Source of the DNA: Acidobacteriaceae bacterium
GTDB taxonomy: Bacteria > Acidobacteriota > Terriglobia > Terriglobales > Acidobacteriaceae
Assembly (NCBI GenBank): GCA_028283655.1
Contig: JAPWKE010000003.1
Location: 2,480,001-2,544,000, forward strand
Direction of reading: 5' to 3'
Length of the DNA: 64,000 nt
Position numbers and translations under genes: made by a program. The notes beneath the pieces were generated by a model. The model saw only the letters and a list, made by a program, of their open reading frames with translations, was not told where the DNA came from and did no database searches. This document shows positions 22,124 to 30,842 of this stretch, piece by piece. Every line of letters starts with the position of its first letter. Positions within the stretch are counted from its first letter, which is position 1.

Positions 22124-22692
22124 CTGCGGCTTTCTGCTTCGAGCAACGTACGCGCTCGAAGCAGATCGTCTTCTGTATCGATATCCAACGCAAGATCTTC
22201 GTTCACCACGGCTGCGGCTTCGCGCAGGAGTGAGCGTGCCCCTTCGTCCCCCTGTAGCTGGGACAACGAGCCAAACGTTGCAGCAGGAAAGTAAGCAGGA
22301 ACGCCGATACGCTTGGCGTACCTTGAACCCGTGATTTGATCGCGGACGCGGCTCAGGCTTTGCAGGTGGGCCGCCGTCAGCATCACCTGGTCGCACGTCA
22401 TCAGGACCGCGCCTTCAACACCAGCAGCAGGCAAAGTACGCAAGCCTGCGTGGATTGACGTTGCCATCCCTTCTAAGGCTTTGCGATTGAGCACTACCAG
22501 CGCCCCCAGGGCCTGCAGCGGTGCGATCAAGTCGGCCTCGCGCACCACGGCGACGACAGGCTCAAGGCCTGCTTCCACGGCGATCCTAACCGCACGCTCG
22601 ACGAGCATCTCCCCGTGAAGCTGGACGCGTTGCTTGTCCCGGCCTAAGCGTCGAGAGAAGCCTGCGGCAAGAAGGATGGCGGCAACGCTCAC
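22120..22692 (-). CDS. mocA: Molybdenum cofactor cytidylyltransferase-like nucleotidyltransferase (MocA)
   Basis: A 190-aa GT-A-fold nucleotidyltransferase with the signature ILLAAGFSRRLGRDKQRV and a metal-site region LMTCDQVML (usually DQP). MocA makes molybdopterin cytosine dinucleotide, the cofactor form of bacterial xanthine-dehydrogenase-type enzymes. The GTG start at 22692 overlaps the xdhC stop (GTGA). A GTG nine bases further upstream is also in frame. The gene converges tail-to-tail with the hydroxylase subunits whose cofactor it should complete. Confidence 0.88.
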   Translation of the reverse strand: MSVAAILLAAGFSRRLGRDKQRVQLHGEMLVERAVRIAVEAGLEPVVAVVREADLIAPLQALGALVVLNRKALEGMATSIHAGLRTLPAAGVEGAVLMTCDQVMLTAAHLQSLSRVRDQITGSRYAKRIGVPAYFPAATFGSLSQLQGDEGARSLLREAAAVVNEDLALDIDTEDDLLRARTLLEAESRS

Positions 22693-23741
22693 AGCGCACA
22701 CTGCGTCTGCAGATAGCGCGACGCTCCACCTTTGGCAATCTGTTCGGAGACGACCTCGGCCGTCATGCGCCGGATACGAGGAAGCTTGCCGCTGAGGCTG
22801 GCCTGTATCTCGGCCACAGTGGCCAGAGCGATGGCTTCCGCGCCATCGCCACCAAGGTCGAGCCCCATGGGGGCGAAGACGTCTTCGCAGGCCCGCTCGA
22901 TGGGCCAGCCCAGCATAGCTGCAGCCTCAGAAAGCAGCAACGCGCTGCGATGCCTTGCGCCAAGCAGTCCAAGATAGCGCGGAGAAGCGGGGAGCGCCTG
23001 ACGCAGGAACTCGCGGTCCTGCTCATAGCTATGCGTCATGATGGCGACCGCATCTGCATCGTCGATGCAGAGCCCGGCAAGCGAAGCCTGCACAGTCATG
23101 GCCTCTGGAAAGCGCTCGCGCCGCGCCCACTGCGCGCGGCCATCGATCACGATCACTCGCCATCCCATGGCGGCTGCCGAAGCAACGAGGGGCTGGGCAT
23201 CGTCGCCCGCGCCGAAAACGAAGAGACGCTGCGATGGGGCAAACACTTCGTCAAAAGAGTAGGCCGCATCATCGTGCAAGGTGCTTGCCGTGCTGTAGAG
23301 TACATCGCCACAGGCGTTCAGCACTGTACGCGCAAACACTCGACCGTCTTCCGGCAAGGTTGTACTGACACGGCGAAGCTCGCCGTGCAGTGAAGCCTCC
23401 ATCGCAGCCATCAGAGCGGCGAACTCGGGCGTGTTTGCTGGTTCCAACAGAAGATCTACCGTGCCACCGCAGCCGAGGCCGTACGGAATATCCGCCGTGT
23501 CGTCGAAGAGCGTGGAGTAGCGATCCATGCAGGCACCGGAACGAACCTTCCACTGCGTCTTGCGAATGACTTCAGCTTCGAGACAACCACCTGAGATGGC
23601 CCCCGCATACTCGCCATCAGAAGCGATGAGCAGACGCGCACCGGTGCGCCGATAGCTTGAGCCTTCCACGCGCACAAGCGTGACCAGCGCCGCAGCGTTG
23701 CCGCGCTTCCACAACTCGACGAGTTTGCGCCGGTCAGGCAT
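22689..23741 (-). CDS. xdhC: XdhC/CoxI family molybdenum cofactor insertion/sulfuration chaperone
   Basis: A 350-aa protein with both family domains. The N-terminal part (AALVTLVRVEGSSYRRTGAR, GAISGGCLEAEV, YGLGCGGTVDLLLEP) is typical of XdhC. The C-terminal Rossmann-like domain starts at LFVFGAGDDAQPL and ends near APMGLDLGGDGAEAIAL. XdhC binds the Mo cofactor, helps its terminal sulfuration and inserts it into the apo-hydroxylase. It begins 15 bases after cysH on the same strand, so it is probably expressed with sulfate assimilation genes, an unusual partnership. Confidence 0.92.
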   Translation of the reverse strand: MPDRRKLVELWKRGNAAALVTLVRVEGSSYRRTGARLLIASDGEYAGAISGGCLEAEVIRKTQWKVRSGACMDRYSTLFDDTADIPYGLGCGGTVDLLLEPANTPEFAALMAAMEASLHGELRRVSTTLPEDGRVFARTVLNACGDVLYSTASTLHDDAAYSFDEVFAPSQRLFVFGAGDDAQPLVASAAAMGWRVIVIDGRAQWARRERFPEAMTVQASLAGLCIDDADAVAIMTHSYEQDREFLRQALPASPRYLGLLGARHRSALLLSEAAAMLGWPIERACEDVFAPMGLDLGGDGAEAIALATVAEIQASLSGKLPRIRRMTAEVVSEQIAKGGASRYLQTQCAL

Positions 23742-23756
23742 GGGTTGAACTCGAGG

Positions 23757-24470
23757 TTACGCCTTCTCGCTGAAGGTGTGAATGCCGCACTCGAGCTTCT
23801 TGCCACCCCAACGGCCTGAACGCGGGTCCGCGCCAGCTTCAGGAATCTTCGTGCAAGGCTCGCAGCCGATGGAGGTATAGCCCAGGTCATAGAGTGCCAG
23901 GCGAGGAATGCCGTTCGCCTGCGCGTACTCTTCCACGCGCGCCCAGTCCCAGTCAGCAAGGATGCTGACCTTCTTGAGCATCTTGCCCGTGGGCAGCTTA
24001 TGGTCTTCGACCTTCTTCAGACCTGCACGGGTAGGCGACTGCTCACGGCGAAGGCCTGTGAACCACCACGCGAACGGCTCAAGTGAGCGCATCAGCGGTT
24101 CCACCTTGCGCATGTTGCAGCACTCAGTCGGCTGCACGATGTGCAGCAGACCGTACTTGCCTTCGAACTCCGCGAGCGGCAGCTTCGGCATAGCGTTGAC
24201 GAGGTTCAGCCCCCAGTCGCGGACGAGTTGATCGCGGTACTCAATCAGCGCCGGGAAGTGGTAGCCCGTTTCGAGGAAGATGACAGGCACGTTCGGCAGT
24301 TGCTTGCGCAACAGGTGCAGCACGACCATGTCTTCCGTCTGGAAGCTGGAGGTGAAGCAGACCTCGCGGCCTTCGCTTGCGCGAACCACTTCGGCAACCA
24401 ACTCTTCTGCGCTCAGCGCCTCAACGGCAACTGCATCGTCCAGCAAATTATTCTCTGCCACACTCGACAT
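23757..24470 (-). CDS. cysH: Assimilatory adenylyl-sulfate (APS) reductase (CysH type)
   Basis: A 237-aa thioredoxin-dependent reductase. TSSFQTEDMVVLHLL is the substrate P-loop region. The paired cysteines PTECCNMRKVEPL and IGCEPCT form the CC...CxxC [4Fe-4S] site that marks APS-specific rather than PAPS-specific enzymes. The catalytic Cys is in the C-terminal KLECGIHTF. It reduces activated sulfate to sulfite. No APS kinase is encoded nearby, consistent with direct APS use. It follows cysN by 26 bases. Confidence 0.95.
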   Translation of the reverse strand: MSSVAENNLLDDAVAVEALSAEELVAEVVRASEGREVCFTSSFQTEDMVVLHLLRKQLPNVPVIFLETGYHFPALIEYRDQLVRDWGLNLVNAMPKLPLAEFEGKYGLLHIVQPTECCNMRKVEPLMRSLEPFAWWFTGLRREQSPTRAGLKKVEDHKLPTGKMLKKVSILADWDWARVEEYAQANGIPRLALYDLGYTSIGCEPCTKIPEAGADPRSGRWGGKKLECGIHTFSEKA

Positions 24471-24496
24471 GGTGCATGCCCTCCCCTCGTTCGCGG

Positions 24497-26131
24497 TTAG
24501 CGAACGAACCGCTGCTGCGCGGCCTCTTCTGATTCGATGAGCGCATCGCCCGCAAGGTCGCGAAGCTTTGCGAGAGTCGTTTCATCCAGCGAACGCGATG
24601 TGATGGCGACAACGTTGGCAAGCTGTAGCGCACGAGCGACCGAAACGACAGAAGTGTCGTCGATCAGGGCATCGTCGATCACGACGGCCTGATGATGCTG
24701 CGCGTCCAACACTTCAGCCAAACGCTGCACCGCAACCGGTTCGCCACGAAGAGCCACAAAGGCGAAGCCCGATCCAGGCTGTTCGCTACGCTCTTCCGTA
24801 GCAGCCACGATCATCGCAGCGCCTACGGTTGCGTTCGTCACCGGGTCGATAAGGATCAGCGAGCCCATGCCGCGCGACTCGCGGTACGCGTCGAAGAAGA
24901 GCGGCAGGCTCGTCTCAAACTCAACCTCGGCGATGTCGTTCATCTGCAACTCGCGTGCATCAACATGCTCGGTGGAGTTGACATCGACGCGGTAACGGAT
25001 CGCCCGCACCGTAGCACGCACGGTGCGCGTGGTGTGCTTGGCGAGATACGTCTTGCCCACGGAGAGCGGCGACTCATGCATCCAGACGAGCATGGCGCGG
25101 AACGCGGTGCTCGTCGCAGGAGCAGGCTGACCTTCAAGCACCAGCATTTCGCCGCGCGAGAGGTCGATCTCGTCTTCCAGCTCCAGCGTGACAGAGCGTG
25201 GGAACGATGCGGCCTTCAACTCGCCGTCGTAGGTCACGATGCTCTTGACGCGTGTGGTGCGTCCGCTGGGAAGAGCCTTCACTGTCTGGCCCGGCTTGAC
25301 CTCGCCACGTTCAACGCGACCGGCAAAGCCACGGAACTCGGCGTTCGGGCGCACGACAAGCTGCACGGGGAAACGCATGGGTTCAGCCGCAGTCGTGTTG
25401 ACATTTAGCGGCACGGTCTCGAGGTATTGCAGAAGCGTCGGGCCGGTATACCAGGGCATATTGGCGCTGGCATCAACGACGTTGTCGCCAGCAAGCGCGC
25501 TTACCGGAACAATGTCCATGCTCTCGATGCCGAGCTTCGAAGCAAGCGCGGTGAACTGCTCCTTCACCTGATTAAAGACGTCCTCGGAGTAGCCAACAAG
25601 GTCCATCTTGTTCACCGCCGCAACCACATGCGGGATGCGCAGCAGGCTTGCAATGTAGGTGTGCCGACGCGACTGTGGAAGCAGGCCGTCAGCCTTCGCA
25701 AAAGCGTTCGCGTCGATCAGCACGATGGCCACATCGGCGGTGGACGCGCCCGTGGCCATGTTGCGCGTGTACTGCTCGTGGCCCGGCGTATCCGCGATGA
25801 TGAACTTGCGCTTCGAGGTAGAGAAGTAGCGATACGCCACGTCGATAGTTATGCCCTGCTCGCGCTCGGCCTTCAGACCGTCGGTGAGCAGCGAAAGGTC
25901 CACGCGGCCTTCGCCCGCACGATTGACGCGACTGGCGCGGATCGTGGCGAGTTGGTCTTCATAGACGCTCTTGGTGTCGTGCAGCAGACGGCCAATGAGC
26001 GTGGACTTGCCATCGTCAACAGAGCCAGCGGTGGTGAAGCGCAGCATCTCCTGATCAAGATGAGCGTCAAGGAAAGAGCGGAAGCGCTGTTCGTGCGCGG
26101 CGTCGGTAAGGTTCAAAGTCGTCGTTGCCAT
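24497..26131 (-). CDS. cysN: Sulfate adenylyltransferase subunit 1 (GTPase, CysN)
   Basis: A 544-aa EF-Tu-like GTPase. G1 is AGSVDDGKSTLIGRLLHD, G3 DTPGHEQYTRNM and G4 NKMDLVGYSED, followed by beta-barrel domains. Length ends well short of a CysN-CysC fusion. Instead of an APS kinase there is only a C-terminal tail of about 100 residues (VAATEERSEQPGSG onward, with VVIDDALIDDTSVVSVA) without a Walker A motif, perhaps a kinase remnant. The start abuts the cysD stop with no gap. It couples GTP hydrolysis to APS synthesis. Confidence 0.95.
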   Translation of the reverse strand: MATTTLNLTDAAHEQRFRSFLDAHLDQEMLRFTTAGSVDDGKSTLIGRLLHDTKSVYEDQLATIRASRVNRAGEGRVDLSLLTDGLKAEREQGITIDVAYRYFSTSKRKFIIADTPGHEQYTRNMATGASTADVAIVLIDANAFAKADGLLPQSRRHTYIASLLRIPHVVAAVNKMDLVGYSEDVFNQVKEQFTALASKLGIESMDIVPVSALAGDNVVDASANMPWYTGPTLLQYLETVPLNVNTTAAEPMRFPVQLVVRPNAEFRGFAGRVERGEVKPGQTVKALPSGRTTRVKSIVTYDGELKAASFPRSVTLELEDEIDLSRGEMLVLEGQPAPATSTAFRAMLVWMHESPLSVGKTYLAKHTTRTVRATVRAIRYRVDVNSTEHVDARELQMNDIAEVEFETSLPLFFDAYRESRGMGSLILIDPVTNATVGAAMIVAATEERSEQPGSGFAFVALRGEPVAVQRLAEVLDAQHHQAVVIDDALIDDTSVVSVARALQLANVVAITSRSLDETTLAKLRDLAGDALIESEEAAQQRFVR

Positions 26132-27079
26132 TTAGAAGTAGCCCTCCCGCTTCTTCAGCTCCATGGAGCCTTCTTCGTCGTGGTCGATAGCGCGGTTTTC
26201 GCGCTCGGAACGGCGGAAAGTGATGAGCTCTTCGATGATCTTGGGCAGCGTGTCTGCCGTGCTTTCAATTGCACCTGTGCAGGGCGAGCAGCCGAGAGAA
26301 CGCATACGCACCATGCGCTTCTCCGTTTTCTCGTGCGGCAGCAAGCGAGTGGTGTGGTCCACGATCGTAACGGTGTTGCCACGAATGACGACGTCGCGCT
26401 CCTGCGCAAAGTACATCGGCACAATAGGAATCTGCTCCGCGTAGAGGTAGAGCCAGATGTCGAGCTCCGTCCAGTTCGAGAGCGGGAAGACACGAATCGA
26501 CTCACCCTTACGCAGGCGTGAGTTGTAGAGCGACCACAGCTCGGGGCGCTGGTTCTTCGGATCCCACTGCCCTGCACCGTCGCGGAAAGAGTACACACGC
26601 TCCTTGGCGCGGGACTTCTCTTCGTCGCGGCGAGCACCGCCGAACGCGGCATCAAAACCACCCTCGGTGAGCCCGTCGAGCAACGAACGCGTCTTCAGCG
26701 CGCCGCAACAATTCTGCGTTCCGAGCTTCCAGGGGCTGGCGCCGTCGGCAATAGCCTGTTCGTTGCGATGGACGATCAGCTCTGCGCCGATCTCCTTCGT
26801 GTACTTGTCGCGAAACTCGATCATCTCCGCGAACTTGTAGCTGGTGTCCACATGGAGCAACGGAAACGGCATCTTGCCGGGGTAAAAGGCCTTCTGCGCA
26901 AGACGCAGCATGACGCTCGAGTCCTTGCCGATGGAGTAGAGCATCACCGGTTTGGCGAACTCAGCGACAGCTTCGCGGAAGATATAGAGGCTTTCGGCCT
27001 CGAGCGCCTGCAGGTGGTTCAGCCGCTCGTTGTAAACCTCGCGGACTGCCTCAGGCATGGTTTCGACTGGGATGGACAA
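26132..27079 (-). CDS. cysD: Sulfate adenylyltransferase subunit 2 (CysD)
   Basis: The ATP-pyrophosphatase subunit. The PP-loop is [17 protein letters not shown] and the downstream signature [18 protein letters not shown]. The start chosen is TTG at 27079 because GGAGG is six bases upstream. It gives 315 aa, near the usual length. An ATG at 27058 is the alternative, and a longer version from 27127 has no ribosome site. It leads the run cysD-cysN-cysH-xdhC-mocA. Confidence 0.94.
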   Translation of the reverse strand: MSIPVETMPEAVREVYNERLNHLQALEAESLYIFREAVAEFAKPVMLYSIGKDSSVMLRLAQKAFYPGKMPFPLLHVDTSYKFAEMIEFRDKYTKEIGAELIVHRNEQAIADGASPWKLGTQNCCGALKTRSLLDGLTEGGFDAAFGGARRDEEKSRAKERVYSFRDGAGQWDPKNQRPELWSLYNSRLRKGESIRVFPLSNWTELDIWLYLYAEQIPIVPMYFAQERDVVIRGNTVTIVDHTTRLLPHEKTEKRMVRMRSLGCSPCTGAIESTADTLPKIIEELITFRRSERENRAIDHDEEGSMELKKREGYF

Positions 27080-27488
27080 GAAACGCCTCCGAAGAATTCT
27101 GTGTGTGCGCTCACGCGTTCCAGCCATTCAGGCCGGTAGCGAAAAAGTACGCCGCGAACGCAAGTCAAAAAAGAGTAGGTGTTGCGAGCCTCGGTCCTGC
27201 GGACGGGACCGGGTAGGGTGGATCAGGCAGCAGTCAACAACCGGCCTGGACAAGCCGTGGACAGCGTGCGGTGATCCCCTCAAAACGTCGCATGGATATA
27301 GTCTAAGCGGCTCGCGCCCAGGCCGCAAACCTTTCGTTCAAAATCCACCGTGCTCTCCCAGCAGGTTTCGGACAGGAAATCCACAAGCGCAAAGGGCTGA
27401 GGATTGGGAAAAAACCCAATAAGCAGGAATAAATCCAGTAAACTCCCCACAGTCGCCCGTGCTCGCGTCTGCTTTTTCTGGAGGTCAC
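27080..27488. other. Divergent intergenic region between cysD and the OmpA-like gene
   Basis: About 400 bases hold no convincing gene. The cysD side is GC-rich and contains a six-bp hairpin, CGGTCC with GGACCG, around 27190-27209. The plus-strand side has a short inverted repeat ATTGGG-AAAAAA-CCCAAT (27403-27420). No known riboswitch motif was recognised. Promoters for both directions must lie here but none could be assigned with confidence. Confidence 0.6.
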
Positions 27489-29276
27489 TTGCAGCCCAAA
27501 CTTCGTCCGCTTGCCCGCCGCATCGCCGGTGTCGTAGCCGTTCTTCTCTGCGGCGCCTTCGCCTCTGCTGCGCATTCGCAAGCAACGAGGACGGCCGCCG
27601 AACACCCCGACTCACGCGTCGATATTTACGGCGGCTACGCCTTCTGGCATCCACTGAACTCGGGCATCGACCACAAGCAGTATCAGGACCTCTGGAACCC
27701 GAACGCCACGGCCAGCGTCTCGTACTACTTCAATCATTTCGTCGGCATACAGATGGAAGGCAGCTATTTCTCCGGCAACGGAGAGCACAAGACCTACAAC
27801 CCCACCTGCTCCAAGAGCATGTGCGACCAGTTGATCTACACGGCAGAGGCCGGTCCGGTCTTCCGCTATCCGCTGGGGAACTGGGTTCCGTTCATCCATC
27901 TGCTCGGCGGTGGCGAACGCACCAATGGCCCGGTCGATCAGCACCTGTTCTGGGGTTGGGGCGTCACGGGCGGCTTTGGCGTTGACTACGTCGTGCCGAT
28001 CTGGGGCAAGCATCTCGCCGTACGCCCCATCCAGGCGGACTATCAGTACTCGCAGGTCGTTTACGGCCCGCTGCAGCTTCCTGCCGGCAACGTCGGCGGC
28101 TTTGGCGAGATCGACGCGATGAAGCTCTCGGCAGGCGTCGTCCTCCGCTTTGGCGACAAGTCCGAGCCGCCACCGCTCGCGCTCGGCTGCACGGTGAACC
28201 CCATCGCGGTCTATGCCGGAGATCCCATCACGGTTACGGCCAGCACCATGGGACTCGACCCAAAGAAGAAAGTCGACTTCACCTGGAACACCAACGGTGG
28301 ACGCCTGACACCAAACGGCGCGATCGCCACCATCGACACCACAGGCCTGCAGCCGGGTGAGTACGTCGTCGCCGGTCATGTCTCCCAGGGCGCCAAGGCC
28401 CGCCAGCAAGCAAGCTGCGAGGCTCCCTTCACGATCAACAAGATTCTGCCGCCGACGGTCACCTGCGCGGCTTCGCCGTCCACCGCGACTTCGGGAACGA
28501 CGATCGACATCAACACGGTGGGCACCAGCCCGCAGAACCGTCCGCTCTCCTACTCCTACTCGACAACTGGTGGGCAGATCGAAGGCAGCGGCTCAACCGC
28601 CAAGCTGACCACCGCGGGACTCGGCGCAGGAACGATCGACGTCACCTGCAACGTGGTGGACGATCTTGGTCAGCGCGCCACGGCCATCGCCCAGGTACAA
28701 ATCTCGATGCCGATGGTTCCGGTCATCCCGCAGACGCGCACGCTCTGCTCCATCGGCTTCGAACGCGACAAGCGCCGTCCGGCCCGTGTGGACAATGAAG
28801 CCAAGGCCTGCCTCGACGACATCGCACTTACCATGAGCGCACAGGCTGACGCGCACATCGAGATGATCGGTAACGCGGCCCCCACCGAAGACCCGCAGAT
28901 GGCTGCAGAACGCGCTCTGAACGCACGCCAGTACCTGACGCAGGAGAAGGGTGTCGATCCCTCACGCATTGAAGTCCGCGTCGGCCAGACCTCCGGCCGT
29001 ACGCTCGACAATGTGCTCGTGCCCTCCGGCGCGACGTTCAACGATGTGAATACTCAGCTCTTCGACGAAGCCAGCATCAGCCGTCACGGCGAAGCGTACG
29101 GCATCCACAAGGGCACCGGAACGCATCCGGCGTACCGCGGCACTTCGCGCACACACATCACGCATCCGCGTCGCAACATCCACCGTCGCACAGGCAAAGC
29201 ATCAACGTTTTCGACCATGGAGGCACCCGCGACAAACAGCGGCGCGCCTGTCACGACGATTCCTCCGTTGCAGTAG
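27489..29276 (+). CDS. Exported envelope protein: beta-barrel-like N-domain, Ig-like domains, OmpA-like C-domain
   Basis: The start is placed at TTG 27489 after TGGAGGT; a GTG at 27459 is possible. It gives 595 aa with a signal peptide (RIAGVVAVLLCGAFASAAHSQA). Residues about 40 to 220 look like an eight-stranded outer-membrane barrel (VDIYGGYAFWHP, GIQMEGSYFS, LSAGVVLRFGDK). Two Ig-like modules follow (LGCTVNPIAVYAGDPITVTA, CAASPSTATSGTTIDI). A C-terminal OmpA-like region (CSIGFERDKRRPARVDNEAK, NARQYLTQEKGVDPSRIEVR) probably binds peptidoglycan. The tail is His/Arg/Thr-rich. A role in envelope tethering is inferred. Confidence 0.8.
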   Translation: MQPKLRPLARRIAGVVAVLLCGAFASAAHSQATRTAAEHPDSRVDIYGGYAFWHPLNSGIDHKQYQDLWNPNATASVSYYFNHFVGIQMEGSYFSGNGEHKTYNPTCSKSMCDQLIYTAEAGPVFRYPLGNWVPFIHLLGGGERTNGPVDQHLFWGWGVTGGFGVDYVVPIWGKHLAVRPIQADYQYSQVVYGPLQLPAGNVGGFGEIDAMKLSAGVVLRFGDKSEPPPLALGCTVNPIAVYAGDPITVTASTMGLDPKKKVDFTWNTNGGRLTPNGAIATIDTTGLQPGEYVVAGHVSQGAKARQQASCEAPFTINKILPPTVTCAASPSTATSGTTIDINTVGTSPQNRPLSYSYSTTGGQIEGSGSTAKLTTAGLGAGTIDVTCNVVDDLGQRATAIAQVQISMPMVPVIPQTRTLCSIGFERDKRRPARVDNEAKACLDDIALTMSAQADAHIEMIGNAAPTEDPQMAAERALNARQYLTQEKGVDPSRIEVRVGQTSGRTLDNVLVPSGATFNDVNTQLFDEASISRHGEAYGIHKGTGTHPAYRGTSRTHITHPRRNIHRRTGKASTFSTMEAPATNSGAPVTTIPPLQ

Positions 29277-29435
29277 AAGGCTGGCAGACGGCTGGCAGAA
29301 TCCCACGCCAGCCGTCCCCGCACAGAGCCGCAAACTCTGTTAGACTAAGCAAGTCGCCAAGCGGCAGTGCTGTGTTCCATCCTCTGGAGCCACGCCGGCC
29401 GCGGATTCCCGCATGGTGACCCACGCAAAAAGGTT

Positions 29436-29512
29436 CGGGGCGTAGCGCAGTCTGGTAGCGCACCTGCTTCGGGAGCAGGGGGTCGTTGGTTCGAATCCAA
29501 TCGCCCCGACCA
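29436..29512 (+). tRNA. tRNA-Pro, anticodon CGG
   Basis: The 77-nt cloverleaf has acceptor stem CGGGGCG/CGCCCCG, D-arm with AGCGCAGTCTGGTAGCGC, anticodon stem CCTGC/GCAGG with loop TTCGGGA (anticodon CGG), T-loop TTCGAAT, discriminator A and an encoded CCA. The structure is complete. There is no integrase or repeat of its 3' end nearby. Confidence 0.97.
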
Positions 29513-29676
29513 TCTTCTTTCACAAAATTTGATTGAGTTCAACTCATAGGGAAGCAAAGTCTAAAATCCCCTCGGGATAGTAGGCAGTGTCACGCCCTTA
29601 AATCAAAGAAGACCCTTCCCATCTCACAGGTTTGCCTAGGCACGGCAGACAGATCTCTCCTAGCAGGCAGCCAAGC

Positions 29677-30027
29677 TCAACCGGAGAAATGGAGAGGGGG
29701 TGCGTCGCACACCTTGATCTTGGACAAATACGCCCGAGCGGCCTCAGCCGTTTTTTTGTTGAAAGCCGGGATATCTTTCACTGATTGGAGAACCTCCCAG
29801 CCAGGAGAGGCAAGCCGCTTGTACTCTTCGTACTCAAGCTTGTCGACCACGATGCTCTTGCCGCTGTCGTGCACTACTTTGTATCTCGCCTCACAAGCCG
29901 GACAGGTGAAAGTCCAACTTGGAGTCTGATGTCGACTGAGGTAAACGTCGTGCTCTGAACGTTCGCCTTTGAGCAACCCCTGACCACACATGCAAGGCAT
30001 TTCACCCCGATACCATTCCGTTCCCAT
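29677..30027 (-). CDS. Small hypothetical protein with zinc-ribbon-like cysteines
   Basis: A 116-aa soluble protein not recognised as a known family. Two Cys pairs, MPCMCGQG and FTCPACEARY, are spaced like a zinc ribbon. The C-terminal half is helical and charged (KLEYEEYKRLASPGW, AEAARAYLSKIK). It stands alone between the tRNA and phoU, with a more AT-rich flank than its neighbours. This may point to a recent arrival, though the evidence is weak. No function can be given. Confidence 0.65.
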   Translation of the reverse strand: MGTEWYRGEMPCMCGQGLLKGERSEHDVYLSRHQTPSWTFTCPACEARYKVVHDSGKSIVVDKLEYEEYKRLASPGWEVLQSVKDIPAFNKKTAEAARAYLSKIKVCDAPPLHFSG

Positions 30028-30111
30028 GCGACCAATCGTATCAAGCTGCGATGTGGTGCTCTGGAGCGCGTGGTCTGTGCATCCGGCCTACGGATTGATT
30101 CTTCCGTATCA

Positions 30112-30148
30112 ACGACAAGGGCTGCGCTTTTCGCGCAGCCCTTGTCGT
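30112..30148. terminator. Strong hairpin downstream of phoU
   Basis: A perfect 16-bp stem (ACGACAAGGGCTGCGC and its complement) with loop TTTTC lies 20 bases beyond the phoU stop. A T-run is lacking on the minus side and only ATTTATT follows on the plus side. It is a probable terminator or mRNA 3'-end stabiliser for the pst-phoU transcript rather than a textbook terminator. Confidence 0.65.
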
Positions 30149-30167
30149 ATTTATTGCATGTAGCGAA

Positions 30168-30842
30168 CTAATCAGCGATCTGCCCGGACGGCGCGCTGTG
30201 CCGAACATCCGATCCCTGCACCCAGAAGATCACGTCTTCCGCAATGTTGGTGGCATGGTCGCCCACGCGCTCCAGGTTGCGAGCGATGATCAGAACGTTC
30301 AGCGCCTGCGGAGTCAGCTCCGGCTGGCTCTGAATCAGGTCCGTCAAAGCGCCATACGCGGCCTTGTTCATCGCATCCACTTCGTCGTCCATCGTCAGCA
30401 CCGAGCGAGCCATATCGGCGTCGGCCTCGATAAACGACTGCAGTGACTTGCGAACCATCGCCTGCGCCAGCGAAGCCAGCTTGGGAATGTCCACAGGAAG
30501 ATCGATGTTGGAGTGCGAACCCATCTCCACCGCGCGGGCGGCGATGTTCACAGCCTGATCGCCAACGCGCTCAACATCAGCGTTGATGCGAATAACAGCG
30601 AGGATGAAGCGAAGGTCGATCGCCATCGGCTGCTCGGTAGCGAGCAGCTCGTAAGCCAGTTCGTCGATCTCGCGCTCCATGCGGTTGATCGCCGGCTCCG
30701 ACTGGAAGACCAGATCGCAGAGCGAAAAATCGCGAGTACGATACGCCTCGGTGGAACGCTGAATCGCCTGTTCTGCGAGTCCAGCCATCACCAGCAGGCG
30801 CTCTTTCAGCCCGTCCAGATTCTGATGAAACTTTGTACGCAT
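30168..30842 (-). CDS. phoU: Phosphate signalling protein PhoU
   Basis: A 224-aa all-helical protein with the two PhoU repeats. Conserved segments are [37 protein letters not shown] and LIIARNLERVGDHATNIAED. The E/DxxxD metal-binding motifs (VERVGDQAVN and LERVGDHATN) are intact. PhoU restrains the PhoR kinase and Pst import when phosphate is plentiful. Its ATG overlaps the pstB stop by one base, making it the last gene of pstC-pstA-pstB-phoU. Confidence 0.96.
   Translation of the reverse strand: MRTKFHQNLDGLKERLLVMAGLAEQAIQRSTEAYRTRDFSLCDLVFQSEPAINRMEREIDELAYELLATEQPMAIDLRFILAVIRINADVERVGDQAVNIAARAVEMGSHSNIDLPVDIPKLASLAQAMVRKSLQSFIEADADMARSVLTMDDEVDAMNKAAYGALTDLIQSQPELTPQALNVLIIARNLERVGDHATNIAEDVIFWVQGSDVRHSAPSGQIAD

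Noticed and set aside
27403-27420. ATTGGG-A6-CCCAAT as a terminator
   Set aside because: The stem is only six bp with no T-tract after it on either strand, and no gene ends here.
27080-27488. SAM or other known sulfur riboswitch upstream of cysD
   Set aside because: No core riboswitch sequence could be recognised; only a small GC-rich hairpin is seen.
29436-29676. tRNA-Pro as an integration site for a mobile island
   Set aside because: There is no integrase, no duplicated tRNA 3' end and the flanking genes look chromosomal.
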